Shown here: positions 52,234 to 63,915 of the stretch, piece by piece
Layout of the letters: each line of letters opens with the position of its first letter
Position numbering within the stretch: position 1 is the first letter of the stretch
DNA from: Aedes albopictus
Taxonomy: Eukaryota; Arthropoda; Insecta; Diptera; Culicidae
Reading direction: 5' to 3'
Length of the DNA stretch: 64,000 nt
Assembly (NCBI RefSeq): GCF_035046485.1
Contig: NW_026917276.1
Span: forward strand, 42,665 to 106,664
Made by a program: the position numbers and the translations under genes
Notes under the pieces: model-generated
Databases searched by the model: none
The model's input: only the letters and a program-made list of their open reading frames with translations
Told to the model about the DNA's origin: nothing

Positions 52234-52366
52234 GCCGGCAATAAGTCGCAGATTAATCCAGGAGGGTTTATATGGTACGATGAGAGAAGCCATAGATTCG
52301 AAGCGAACCATGTCCGAATACCGAACTACTTATGATAACTGCAAGAAGTCCCACAAGTTTCATTAA
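52234..52366 (+). pseudogene. Possible captured last exon with poly(A) signal
   Basis: After an acceptor-like TAATCTATTTAG the frame reads PAISRRLIQEGLYGTMREAI, DSKRTMSEYRTTYDNCKKSH and stops. AATAAA occurs about 35 nt later (52401), followed by A-rich tracts (52430-52453). It looks like the 3' terminal exon of a host gene moved by transposition. Protein not recognised. Confidence 0.35.
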
Positions 52367-53036
52367 GTTTTACAGAAGGGCTAGATAAGAATCTCGAGTT
52401 AAATAAAAGGTGTAATAGATGATTTATAAAAAAAACATATACAAAAAAAAAACAAAATTTATATATTTGCCTTCAGTGCATCCATCTTCCCAATGGATCA
52501 CAGGTGATTCACCCCAAAAATCAATTTTTCCATTTCTAACGATATTTTGGAGTAAAACTATACATCTTTTGTTCTGGTGATTTGTTAAGAAACCATTTTA
52601 TCTATTTTTAAATGTCAAAACACCTTGTGGGAAAGAAAGGGTTAAATAAGCCGTTGAATTGGTGTACGTGAGAATTATTAGTGTTGCATCTGTTTGTTTG
52701 TGATAGGGTTCTGGAAAACATATATAGTCACGTAAGACAAAGTGCATAAATATTCACCTTATGCTTTATTGATCCACTGCTGTTCATTTTCCATACCACT
52801 GCTCAGCTCACTTCACCGCAAAATATAAATAAGGAAAGTGACGTCACACAAACCATCGGAATAGCAACTCAGTGCAAGATTTGAGTGGGTCCCCAAATGT
52901 GGAAACCCATCGCTAATCCCATGTCGCGTCCTTATTTTTCATTCCCGTTTAGATACCACCGGTGTGAACATGGGTCCCTATTCAGGGCCCGGAAATAGGG
53001 ATAGGGACCCAGATAGGGACGCCCGTGGCGATGCTC

Positions 53037-53206
53037 TAAGACCGCATTTGGATCCCGGAATCTTGAAGTTCAATCCCAAATTTAAACAGCAGGAAAACCC
53101 GAGTCTGCTGCTGGCAACCTCCGGGATGGACAATGAAGATCCTGTTGTAGAAATGCAGATTGGTCGATATGATTTTACCTATAATTTTATAGCAAAAAAA
53201 AAATAA
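53037..53206 (+). pseudogene. Exon-like frame interrupted by Harbinger-like copy 2
   Basis: Reads HLDPGILKFNPKFKQQENPS, LLLATSGMDNEDPVVEMQIG and YDFTYNFIAKKK, then stop. Discounting the transposon and one TAA, the frame continues upstream through IRNLNLI to an acceptor TTTATTTTAG (ends about 50968). So an exon of at least 190 nt existed before the insertion. Protein not recognised; it could be the last exon of the transposon's own gene or a captured one. Confidence 0.4.
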
Positions 53207-53322
53207 TTTTATTTTTTTGCAATTTATTCCGTTAGATTACATGTAATTCTACTAGAATACACTAAAAACTCAAATTGTTGAAAAATGTCAGTTAGGACTA
53301 TTTGAAATGTTCGGCCTGAAAT

Positions 53323-53461
53323 AACACATTTTGAAAACGACGTATAATCAATTGACCAATCCAAATTCCTGTGTGGTAGTGGTTTGTGTTCAGATTTCCC
53401 GTGTTAATCTATCTGTAAGAACTTTGTAAACATCTTTTGTTCTCACGTTTATGGATAGGCT
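53323..53461. other. Spacer with a block shared with the 20.6-kb palindrome
   Basis: TTTTGAAAACGACGTATAAT (53331-53350) also forms the arms of the palindrome at 20582-20665. No gene. Confidence 0.45.
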
Positions 53462-53706
53462 CCCAGTACGGAGGGTTAGCCTAACATTAGCCTAATGTGA
53501 GACTAACTGGCCAGCATGTTAGGCTAACTTTTTGTCTCACTTTTGGCTAATGTTAGTCTAAAATTAGACAGATATGACACACTTTTGTTAGACATGTTGC
53601 AAATTCGAAACATGTTTGTTAGTCTAACATTAGACTAACGTTAGACATGTTTTACTATGGGCTGTTAGACAAATGTTAGGCATAAATTTTATGCTGCTTT
53701 TTTCAT

Positions 53707-53811
53707 TCCAGCTGTCATCCGAGCAAGAAGTATGATTGTAGTAGTGAACTTTTGTCGACGTTCACTACTACAACCGTACTCTTGCCTCGAATGAAAGCTG
53801 GACGAAACAAA
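53707..53811. repeat. Hairpin block GTAGTAGTGAAC, left
   Basis: Imperfect palindrome of about 105 bp centred on TTTTGTCGACG (GTAGTAGTGAAC / GTTCACTACTAC). The same block lies inverted at 63845-63915, beyond the satellite. Confidence 0.8.
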
Positions 53812-53911
53812 TTCAATAAAAAAAAAACTCGGAGCCTGTTCAATTTTAATTTTAACTTTAATTTTAATTTTAACTTTAATTTAAACTTGAATTTGAGTTT
53901 GAATTAAATAA

Positions 53912-54163
53912 ATATGCTGATTTATCGACCGTATTCTATTAATAACTTGATGATTTTGTGGCTATATCGGTCTCTTTCTACTCATAGTATAAGGGAGTAG
54001 AGATCAAAGTGGATAATGAAATGATAGATATGATAGCAATGATATGATGATCATTTCATTATCCACTTTGATCTCTACTCCCTTATACTATGAGTAGAAA
54101 GAGACCGATATAGCCACAAAATCATCAAGTTATTAATAGAATACGGTCGATAAATCAGCATAT
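53912..54163. repeat. Near-perfect palindrome, arms about 115 bp
   Basis: Arms start ATATGCTGATTTATCGACC and meet near 54030-54045. A third copy of the inner 80 bp of the right arm lies at 54535-54616, about 370 bp away, so the unit resembles an element with one doubled end. Confidence 0.85.
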
Positions 54164-54639
54164 GATATGAAAAGTTTGGCTCAAAAAGAAAAGTGTTCTA
54201 TCCTATAAGATCGAAAAAGCTAATAGGAAGAACACGCCGCGATATAGGCATACCCCTATGAACGGAGTGCGAATTCCGAAAAAGCTACCGATCGATAGAA
54301 TTTGTGATGAAAACAGAACAATACATTAGGCAGTCGGGTGCCTGAAACTTTTGCCAGTCTTGGTAAGGTGGTATGAAAACTACCAACCAAGCCGATCTGT
54401 TTAAAAGCACAGGTCGCACGCAGAAGTTTCACGCATTCGATGTATTCGTTCAATACATGGCCTACTTGCCTAATTTCACCTTCTATAAAAATTTTCACAC
54501 TTGTTCGCTACCTAGCGAATTCTATCATATCTATCATTTCATTATCCACTTTGATCTCTACTCCCTTATACTATGAGTAGAAAGAGACCGATATAGCCAC
54601 AAAATCATCAAGTTATGAATTAAATAAAAACTAAATTAA

Positions 54640-57250
54640 ATTAAATTAAATTAAAATTAAATTAAAACTAAATTAAAATTAAATTGAAATTAAATTAAAA
54701 TTAAATTAAAATTAAATTAAAATTAAATTAAAATTTAATTAAAATTTAATTAAAATTAAATTGAAATTAAATTAAAATTAAATTAAAATTAAATTAAAAT
54801 TAAATCAAAATTAAATTAAAATTAAATCAAAATTAAATTAAAATTAAATTAAAATTAAATTAAAATTAAATTAAAATTAAATTAAAATTAAATTAAAATT
54901 AAATTAAAATTAAATTAAAATTAAATTAAAATTAAATTAAAATTAAATTAAAATTAAATTAAAATTAAATTAAAATTAAATTAAAATTAAATTAAAATTA
55001 AATTAAAATTAAATTAAAATTAAATTAAAATTAAATTAAAATTAAATTAAAATTAAATTAAAATTAAATTAAAATTAAATTAAAATTAAATTAAAATTAA
55101 ATTAAAATTAAATTAAAATTAAATTAAAATTAAATTAAAATTAAATTAAAATTAAATTAAAATTAAATTAAAATTAAATTAAAATTAAATTAAAATTAAA
55201 TTAAAATTAAATTAAAATTAAATTAAAATTAAATTAAAATTAAATTAAAATTAAATTAAAATTAAATTAAAATTAAATTAAAATTAAATTAAAATTAAAT
55301 TAAAATTAAATTAAAATTAAATTAAAATTAAATTAAAATTAAATTAAAATTAAATTAAAATTAAATTAAAATTAAATTAAAATTAAATTAAAATTAAATT
55401 AAAATTAAATTAAAATTAAATTAAAATTAAATTAAAATTAAATTAAAATTAAATTAAAATTAAATTAAAATTAAATTAAAATTAAATTAAAATTAAATTA
55501 AAATTAAATTAAAATTAAATTAAAATTAAATTAAAATTAAATTAAAATTAAATTAAAATTAAATTAAAATTAAATTAAAATTAAATTAAAATTAAATTAA
55601 AATTAAATTAAAATTAAATTAAAATTAAATTAAAATTAAATTAAAATTAAATTAAAATTAAATTAAAATTAAATTAAAATTAAATTAAAATTAAATTAAA
55701 ATTAAATTAAAATTGAATTAAAATTAAATTAAAATTAAATTAAAATTAAATTAAAATTAAATTAAAATTAAATTAAAATTAAATTAAAATTAAATTAAAA
55801 TTAAATTAAAATTAAATTAAAATTAAATTAAAATTAAATTAAAATTAAATTAAAATTAAATTAAAATTAAATTAAAATTAAATTAAAATTAAATTAAAAT
55901 TAAATTAAAATTAAATTAAAATTAAATTAAAATTAAATTAAAATTAAATTAAAATTAAATTAAAATTAAATTAAAATTAAATTAAAATTAAATTAAAATT
56001 AAATTAAAATTAAATTAAAATTAAATTAAAATTAAATTAAAATTAAATTAAAATTAAATTAAAATTAAATTAAAATTAAATTAAAATTAAATTAAAATTA
56101 AATTAAAATTAAATTAAAATTAAATTAAAATTAAATTAAAATTAAATTAAAATTAAATTAAAATTAAATTAAAATTAAATTAAAATTAAATTAAAATTAA
56201 ATTAAAATTAAATTAAAATTAAATTAAAATTAAATTAAAATTAAATTAAAATTAAATTAAAATTAAATTAAAATTAAATTAAAATTAAATTAAAATTAAA
56301 TTAAAATTAAATTAAAATTAAATCAAAATTGAATTAAAATTAAATTAAAATTAAATTAAAATTAAATTAAAATTAAATTAAAATTAAATTAAAATTAAAT
56401 TAAAATTGAATTAAAATTAAATTAAAATTAAATTAAAATTAAATTAAAATTAAATTAAAATTAAATTAAAATTAAATTAAAATTAAATTAAAATTAAATT
56501 AAAATTAAATTAAAATTAAATTAAAATTAAATTAAAATTAAATTAAAATTAAATTAAAATTAAATTAAAATTAAATTAAAATTAAATTAAAATTAAATTA
56601 AAATTAAATTAAAATTAAATTAAAATTAAATTAAAATTAAATTAAAATTAAATTAAAATTAAATTAAAATTAAATTAAAATTAAATTAAAATTAAATTAA
56701 AATTAAATTAAAATTAAATTAAAATTAAATTAAAATTAAATTAAAATTAAATTAAAATTTAATTAAAATTAAATTAAAATTAAATTAAAATTTAATTAAA
56801 ATTTAATTAAAATTTAATTAAAATTAAATTAAAATTAAACTAAAATTAAATTAAAATTAAATTTAAATTAAATTTAAATTAAATTTAAATTAAATTAAAA
56901 TTCAATTAAAATTAAATTAAAATTCAATTAAAATTAAATTAAAATTCAATTAAAATTAAATAAAAATCAAAACAAAGTTGAATTAAAATTAAATTTAAAT
57001 TTTATTTGAAATTTAATTAACATTTAATTAAAATTTAATTAAAATTAAATTAAAATTAGATTCAAATTGAATTCAAATTAAATTAAAATTTTATTCAAAT
57101 TTTATAAAAATTTTGTAAAAATTTTATAAAAATTTTATTAGAATTTTATTAAAGTTTTATTAAAATTTTATTTAAATTTTATTTAAATTTTATTACAATT
57201 TTATTATAATTTTATTAAAGTTTTATTAAAATTTTATTAAAATTAAAAAA
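54640..57250 (+). repeat. 11-bp satellite (ATTAAATTAAA)n
   Basis: About 2.6 kb of highly regular 11-mers, degenerating after 56750 into TTTAATT and TTTTATT variants. Its period differs from the 6-bp array on the other side of the central palindrome. Confidence 0.95.
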
Positions 57251-57481
57251 ATAATTAATTAAAAAATATTAATTAAACTAATTGAAATTTAATTAAAATT
57301 TTATTAAAATTTTCTTTAAATTTTATTAGTTTTATTAAAATTTTATTAAAATTTTGTTAAAATTTCAATAAAATTTAATGAAAATTTAATTAAAATTTAA
57401 TTAAAATTTTATTAAAATTTGATTAAAATTTATTTAAAATTAAATAAAAATTAAATGAAAAATAAATCAAATTAAAATTAA

Positions 57482-58353
57482 AATGACTCACCGACACGAT
57501 GAGGCCAAACTTAACGGAATCGGACACTGTTTTGCAGATGACTGGTTCCGGTAACGGTACGACGAAAACGAACCGGACTTATTGGCCAGTAGCAGTGGCG
57601 AGGAGCTGACGGGTCGGACGACGGAACAACTGAAATGGTTCTTACCAGGTTGTTACGGTTTTAACTAATTGAAACGCGCAATTTTTATCATTTTCCCGAC
57701 CGACGAACGCTGCCGCAATCAACAAAGTTTTTTTTTAACTGCCGTTCAGGCAACTGTCAACAATGCGCGAAAGAATCGAACACTGAGCATAATTTCGGGG
57801 TTATGATTTATGCTCTCCAGAAATTTTCGATGAGCAACATATCTAACAAATGCCTAACAGTGTCGAACGCCTAACTTCCTCCGTGCTGGGCTTGCATTAG
57901 GTTTCGTGAGACATTTTTTGGACAACTCAATGCTACACCATTGATCCCAGCACGGAGGATGTTAGGCGTTCGACACTGTTAGGTATTTGTTAGTTATGTT
58001 GCTCATCGAAAAATTTTCGAGAGCATAAATCATAACCCCGAATTTATGCTGAATGTTCGATTTTTTCGCGCGTCATTGACAGTTGAGCAAATGGCAGTGG
58101 AAAAAAAACTTTGTTAGTTGCGGCAGCTTAAAAATCGCGTTCGTCGGTCGAGAAAATGAGAAAAATTTGCGCGTCTCAATTAGTTTAAACTCGTAGGAAC
58201 CATTTCAGTCGTTCCGTCGTCCAATCCGTCAGTTCCTCGTCGCTGCTGCTGGCCAATAAGTTCGGTTCGCTCTTCGCACTGTCGCCGGAACCAGTAATCA
58301 CCAAAACAGTGTCCGATTCCGTTAAGTTTGGCCTCATCGTGTCGGTGAGTCAC
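57482..58353. repeat. Large imperfect palindrome: about 410-bp arms, 55-bp spacer
   Basis: Arms 57482-57890 and 57946-58353 are inverted copies with visible divergence, relatively GC-rich (ACTCACCGACACGATGAGGC). They are the facing ends of two foldback-like elements. The spacer 57891-57945 ends in TCAATGCTACACCATTGA. Confidence 0.88.
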
Positions 58354-58439
58354 TTTAATTTTAATTCAATTTCAATTCAGTTTTAATTTAATGTAGATTT
58401 AATTTCAATTTAATATTAGTTTAATTTTAATTAAATTTA

Positions 58440-61400
58440 ATTCAAAAAAATTAAAATTAAAATTAAAATTAAAATTAAAATTAAAATTAAAATTAAAATT
58501 AAAATTAAAATTAAAATTAAAATTAAAATTAAAATTAAAATTAAAATTAAAATAAAATTAAATTTAAAATTAAAATTAAAATTAAAATTAAATTAAAATT
58601 AACATTAAAATTAAAATTAAAATTAAAATTAAAATTAAAATCAAAATCAAAATTAAAATTAAAATTAAAATTAAAATTAAAATTAAAATTAAAATTAAAA
58701 TTAAAATTAAAATTAAAATTAAAATTAAAATTAAAATTAAAATTAAAATTAAAATTAAAATTAAAATTAAAATTAAAATTAAAATTAAAATTAAAATTAA
58801 AATTAAAATTAAAATTAAAATTAAAATTAAAATTAAAATTAAAATTAAAATTAAAATTAAAATTAAAATTAAAATTAAAATTAAAATTAAAATTAAAATT
58901 AAAATTAAAATTAAAATTAAAATTAAAATTAAAATTAAAATTAAAATTAAAATTAAAATTAAAATTAAAATTAAAATTAAAATTAAAATTAAAATTAAAA
59001 TTAAAATTAAAATTAAAATTAAAATTAAAATTAAAATTAAAATTAAAATTAAAATTAAAATTAAAATTAAAATTAAAATTAAAATTAAAATTAAAATTAA
59101 TTAAATTAAAATTAAAATTAAAATTAAAATTAATTCAATTCGCTTTATTTTAGAGACTTTCAGCCTTGGGCTGGTTCATCTCTTAAATTAAAATTAAAAT
59201 TAAATAAAATTAAAATTAAAATTAAAATTAAAATTAAAATTAAAATTAAAATTAAAATTAAAATTAAAATTAAAATTAAAATTAAAATTAAAATTAAAAT
59301 TAAAATTAAAATTAAAATTAAAATTAAAATTAAAATTAAAATTAAAATTAAAATTAAAATTAAAATTAAATTAAAATTAAAATTAAAATTAAAATTAAAA
59401 TTAAAATTAAAATTAAAATTAAAATTAAAATTAAAATTAAAATTAAAATTAAAATTAAAATTAAAATTAAAATTAAAATTAAAATTAAAATTAAAATTAA
59501 AATTAAAATTAAAATTAAAATTAAAATTAAAATTAAAATTAAAATTAAAATTAAAATTAAAATTAAAATTAAAATTAAAATTAAAATTAAAATTAAAATT
59601 AAAATTAAAATTAAAATTAAATTAAAATTAAAATTAAAATTAAAATTAAAATTAAAATTAAAATTAAAATTAAAATTAAAATTAAAATTAAAATTAAAAT
59701 TAAAATTAAAATTAAAATTAAAATTAAAATTAAAATTAAAATTAAAATTAAAATTAAAATTAAAATTAAAATTAAAATTAAAATTAAATTAAATTATTAA
59801 AATTAAAATTAAAATTAAAATTAAATTAAAATTAAAATTAAAATTAAAATTAAAATTAAATTAAAATTAAAATTAAAATTAAAATTAAAATTAAAATTAA
59901 AATTAAAATTAAATTTAAATTAAATTTAAATTTAAAATTAAAATTAAATTAAATTAAAATTAAAATTAAAATTAAAATTAAAATTAAAATTAAAATTAAA
60001 ATTAAAATTAAAATTAAAATTAAAATTAAAATTAAAATTAAAATTAAATTAAATTAAAATTAAAATTAAAATTAAAATTAAAATTAAAATTAAAATTAAA
60101 ATTAAATATTAAAATTAAAATTAAAATTAAAATTAAAATTAAAATTAAAATTAAAATTAAAATTAAATTAAAATTAAAATTAAAATTAAAATTAAAATTA
60201 AAATTAAAATTAAATTAAAATTAAAATTAAAATTAAAATTAAAATTAAATTAAAATTAAAATTAAAATTAAAATTAAAATTAAAATTAAAATTAAAATTA
60301 AAATTAAAATTAAAATTAAAATTAAAATTAAAATTAAAATTAAAATTAAAATTAAAATTAAAATTAAAATTAAAATTAAAATTAAAATTAAAATTAAAAT
60401 TAAAATTAAATTAAAATTAAAATTAAATTAATAATTAAAATTAAAATTAAAATTAAAATTAAAATTAAAATTAAAATTAATAATTAAAATTAAAATTAAA
60501 ATTAAAATTAAAATTAAAATTAAAATTAAAATTAAAATTAAAATTAAAATTAAAATTAAATTAAATTAAAATTAAAATTAAAATTAAAATTAAAATTAAA
60601 ATTAAAATTAAAATTAAAATTAAAATTAAAATTAAAATTAAAATTAAAATTAAAATTAAAATTAAAATTAAAATTAATATTAAAATTAAAATTAAAATTA
60701 AAATTAAAATTAAAATTAAAATTAAAATTAAAAATTAATTAAATTAAAATTAAAATTAAAATTAAAATTAAAATTAAAATTAAAATTAAAAATTAAAATT
60801 AATTAAAATTAAATTAAAATTAAAATTAAAATTAAAATTAAAATTAAAATTAAAATTAAAATTAAAATTAAAATTAAAATTAAAATTAAAATTAAAATTA
60901 AAATTAAAATTAAAATTAAAATTAAAATTAAAATTAAAATTAAATTAAAATTAAAATTAAATTAAAATTAAAATTAAAATTAAAATTAAAATTAAAATTA
61001 AAATTAATTAAATTAAAATTAAAATTAAAATTAAAATTAAAATTAAAATTAAAATTAAATTAAAATTAAAATTAAATTAAAATTAAAATTAAAATTAAAA
61101 TTAAAATTAAAATTAAAATTAAAATTAAAATTAAAATTAAAATTAAAATTAAAATTAAAATTAAATTAAATTAAAATTAAAATTAAAATTAAAATTAAAA
61201 TTAAAATTAAATTAAAATTAAAATTAAAATTAAAATTAAAATTAAAATTAATTAAAATTAAAATTAAAATTAAATTAAAATTAAAATTAAAATTAAAATT
61301 AAAATTAAAATTAAAATTAAAATTAAATTAAAATTAAAATAAATAAAATTAAAATTAAAATTAAAATTAAAATTAAATTAAAATTAAAATTAAAATTAAA

Positions 61401-62464
61401 ATTAAAATTAAAATTAAAATTAAAATTAAATTAAATTAAAATTAAATTAAAATTAAAATTAAATTAAAATTAAAATTAATTAAATTAAAATTAAAATTAA
61501 AATTAAAATTAAAATTAAAATTAAAATTAAAATTAAAATTAATTAAATTAATATTAAAATTAAAATTAAAATTAAAATTAAAATTAAAATTAAAATTAAA
61601 ATTAAATTAAATTAAATAAAATTAAAATTAAAATTAAATTAAATTAAAATTAAATTAAAATTAAAATTAAATTAATTAAATTAAAATTAAAATTAAAATT
61701 AAAATTAAAATTAAAATTAAAATTAAAATTAAAATTAAATTAAAATTTAAAATTAAAATTAAAATTAAATTAAATTAAATTAAATTAAAATTAAAATTAA
61801 ATTAATTAAAATTAAAATTAAATTAAAATTAAAATTAAATTAAATTAAAATTAAAATTAAAATTAAAATTAAAATTAAATTTAATTAAATTAAAATTAAA
61901 TTAATTAAAATTAAAATTAAAATTAAAATTAAATTAAAATTAAAATTAAAATTAAATTAAATTAAAATTAAAATTAAATTAAATTAAAATTAAATTAAAA
62001 TTAAAATTAAAATTAAATTAAATTAAAATTAAATTAAAATTAAAATTAAAATTAAAATTAAATTAATTAAAATTAAATTAAATTAAAATTAAAATTAAAA
62101 TTAAATTAAAATTAAATTAAAATTAAAATTAAAATTAAAATTAAATTAAAATTAAAATTAAAATTAAATTAATTAAAATTAAAATTAAAATTAAATTAAA
62201 ATTAAAATTAAAATTAAATAAATTAAATTAAATTTAAATTAAATTAAAATTAAAATTAAAATTTAAATTAAAATTAAAATTAAAATTAAAATTAAAATTA
62301 AAATTAAATATTTTAATTTATTATTTTATTATTTTATTATTATTATATTTAATTTTTTATTATTAATTATTATTTATTTAATTAAAATTATTAATTAAAT
62401 TAAATTAAAATTAAAATTAAATATTATAATTAAAATTAAAATTAAAATTAAATTATAATAAATT
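58440..62464 (+). repeat. 6-bp satellite (TTAAAA)n
   Basis: About 4 kb, very regular in the first kilobase, with increasing 5-bp and 4-bp slips after 59800. Confidence 0.95.
59131..59186 (-). mobile_element. LINE/SINE tail inserted in the satellite
   Basis: Minus-strand AAGAGATGAACCAGCCCAAG and GGCTGAAAGTCTCT match the tail unit at 51918-51975. The satellite continues on both sides. Confidence 0.75.
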
Positions 62465-62800
62465 AAAATCGAATAAAATTACATGAATTGTTGCGACATT
62501 CTACCCATTGCAAGACATACGTTATGTCCCAACTTGAACAGAATAGGACAAAGATCGTGCACCACGAGTTTAGAGATTTTTATGCCTTGCATTGTGATTT
62601 TCGAAGCTTAACTAAGCTTAACATGATTAGCAATATTCGATTATATAAAATTATTCAATTGAAAAGTTCCAACAATTCAGCTTCCGTTTAGTCTGCAACA
62701 AAAAATTTCGAGATCATGTCTTATCTGTACAGTTGATAAAAGTATCGCGTCTTTTTGCTTGTTTTGTGCCTCTTGTCTGTAATTCTCTTCGCTGATTAAA
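62465..62800. other. Unique island within the satellite
   Basis: About 340 bp of non-repetitive DNA. One short frame (62488-62691) lacks any domain signal. Origin unknown. Confidence 0.5.
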
Positions 62801-63815
62801 ATTAATAATTAAAATTAAAATTATATTAAAATTATGTTAAATTAAAGATTAAAATTAAATTTATAATTAATATTAAAATTAAATTAAATTAAAATTAAAT
62901 TAAAATTAAAATTAAAATTAAAATTAAAATTAAAATTAAAATTAAAATTAAAATTAAATTAAAATTAAAATTAAAATTAAAATTAAAATTAAAATTAAAA
63001 TTAAAATTAAAATTAATTAAAATTAAAATTATAATTAAAATTAAAATTAAAATTAAAATTAAAATTAAAATTAAAATTAAAATTAAAATTAAAATTAAAA
63101 TTAAAATTAAAATTAAAATTAAAATTAAAATTTAAATTAAAATTAAAATTAAATTAAAATTAAATTAAATTAAATTAAAATTAAAATTAAAATTAAAATT
63201 AAAATTAAAATTAAATTAAAATTAAAATTAAAATTAAAATTAAAATTAAAATTAAAATTAAAATTAAAATTAAATATTAAAATTAAAATTAAAATTAATT
63301 AATTTTATTTAATTATAATTTAATTTAATTTTAATTAAATTAATAATTAAATTAAAATTAAATATTAAATTAAAATTAAATTAAATTAAAATTTAATTAA
63401 ATTAAATTAAAATTAAAATTAAAATTAAATTAAAATTAATAATTAAAATTAAAATTAAATTAAAATTAAAATTAAATTAAAATTAAATTAAAATTAAAAT
63501 TAAAATTAAATTTAAAATTAAAATTAAAATTAAAATTAAATTAAAATTAATATTAAATTAAAATTAAAATTTAAAATTAAAATTAAATTAAAATTAAAAT
63601 TAAATTAAATTAAAATTAAATTAAAATTAAAATTAAAATTAAATTAAAATTAAATTAAATTAAAATTAAAATTAAATTAAATTAAATTAAATTAAAATTA
63701 AAATTAAAATTAAAATTAAATTAAATTATAATTAAAATTAAAATTAAAATTAAAATTAAAATATAAATTTAAATTTTAATTTAATTAATTTAAATTTAAT
63801 AAATAAAATTAAAAT
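62801..63815 (+). repeat. 6-bp satellite (TTAAAA)n, degenerate continuation
   Basis: About 1 kb of mixed 5- and 6-bp units. Confidence 0.92.
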
Positions 63816-63844
63816 TAATAACAGTCTCCGATTTTTTTTATTAA

Positions 63845-63915
63845 ATATGTTTCGTCCAGCTTTATTTCGAGGCAGAAGTGCGGTTGTAGTAGTGAACGCC
63901 GATAAAAGTTCACTA
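63845..63915. repeat. Hairpin block GTAGTAGTGAAC, right (inverted)
   Basis: The reverse complement of the block at 53735-53813 (TTTCGTCCAGCTTTATTTCG; GTTGTAGTAGTGAAC), interrupted at TA 63914-63915 by the next element. Confidence 0.8.

Larger units (their letters stand above)
51709..52641. mobile_element. Insertion in Harbinger-like copy 2
   Basis: Absent from copy 1. TTA at the left junction and TTA at 52642-52644 may be its TSD. It contains a 58-bp LINE tail (51918-51975) and an exon-like piece (52234-52366). Terminal inverted repeats are not obvious. Confidence 0.6.
50990..53036 (+). mobile_element. GAGCATCGCCACGGG PIF/Harbinger-like element, copy 2
   Basis: 2047 bp, TSD TAA (50987-50989, 53037-53039). 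It aligns to copy 1 except for about 930 bp inserted after 51708. It lands in an exon-like frame (see 53037-53206). Confidence 0.87.
48954..53318. mobile_element. CAGGCCGAACATTTC TIR element (TSD AAAT), 4.4 kb, carrying exon-like pieces
   Basis: Inverted termini CAGGCCGAACATTTCAAATA, then GTCCTAACTGACATTT, flanked by AAAT (48950-48953, 53319-53322). It resembles 35253-47788. It contains a dispersed repeat (49424-49651), gene-like frames (50224-50424, 53037-53206) and Harbinger-like copy 2. No transposase recognised. Confidence 0.8.
53462..57890. mobile_element. Foldback-like element 1 (CCCAGYACGGAGG ends, satellite core)
   Basis: Left end CCCAGTACGGAGGGTTAG, right end inverted CCCAGCACGGAGGAAGTTAG; both sub-termini are rich in GTTAG words. 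Inside are a hairpin block (53700-53813), a second palindrome family (53912-54616) and an 11-bp satellite (54617-57480). No transposase. The TSD is not clear. Confidence 0.65.

Noticed and set aside
57482..58353. Palindrome as a long-read adapter or chimera artefact
   Set aside because: The arms differ at many positions and the spacer is unique, which a read-through artefact would not give.
54640..63815. CRISPR-like or other functional array in the regular repeats
   Set aside because: Units are 6 or 11 bp with no spacers; this is simple satellite DNA in an animal genome.
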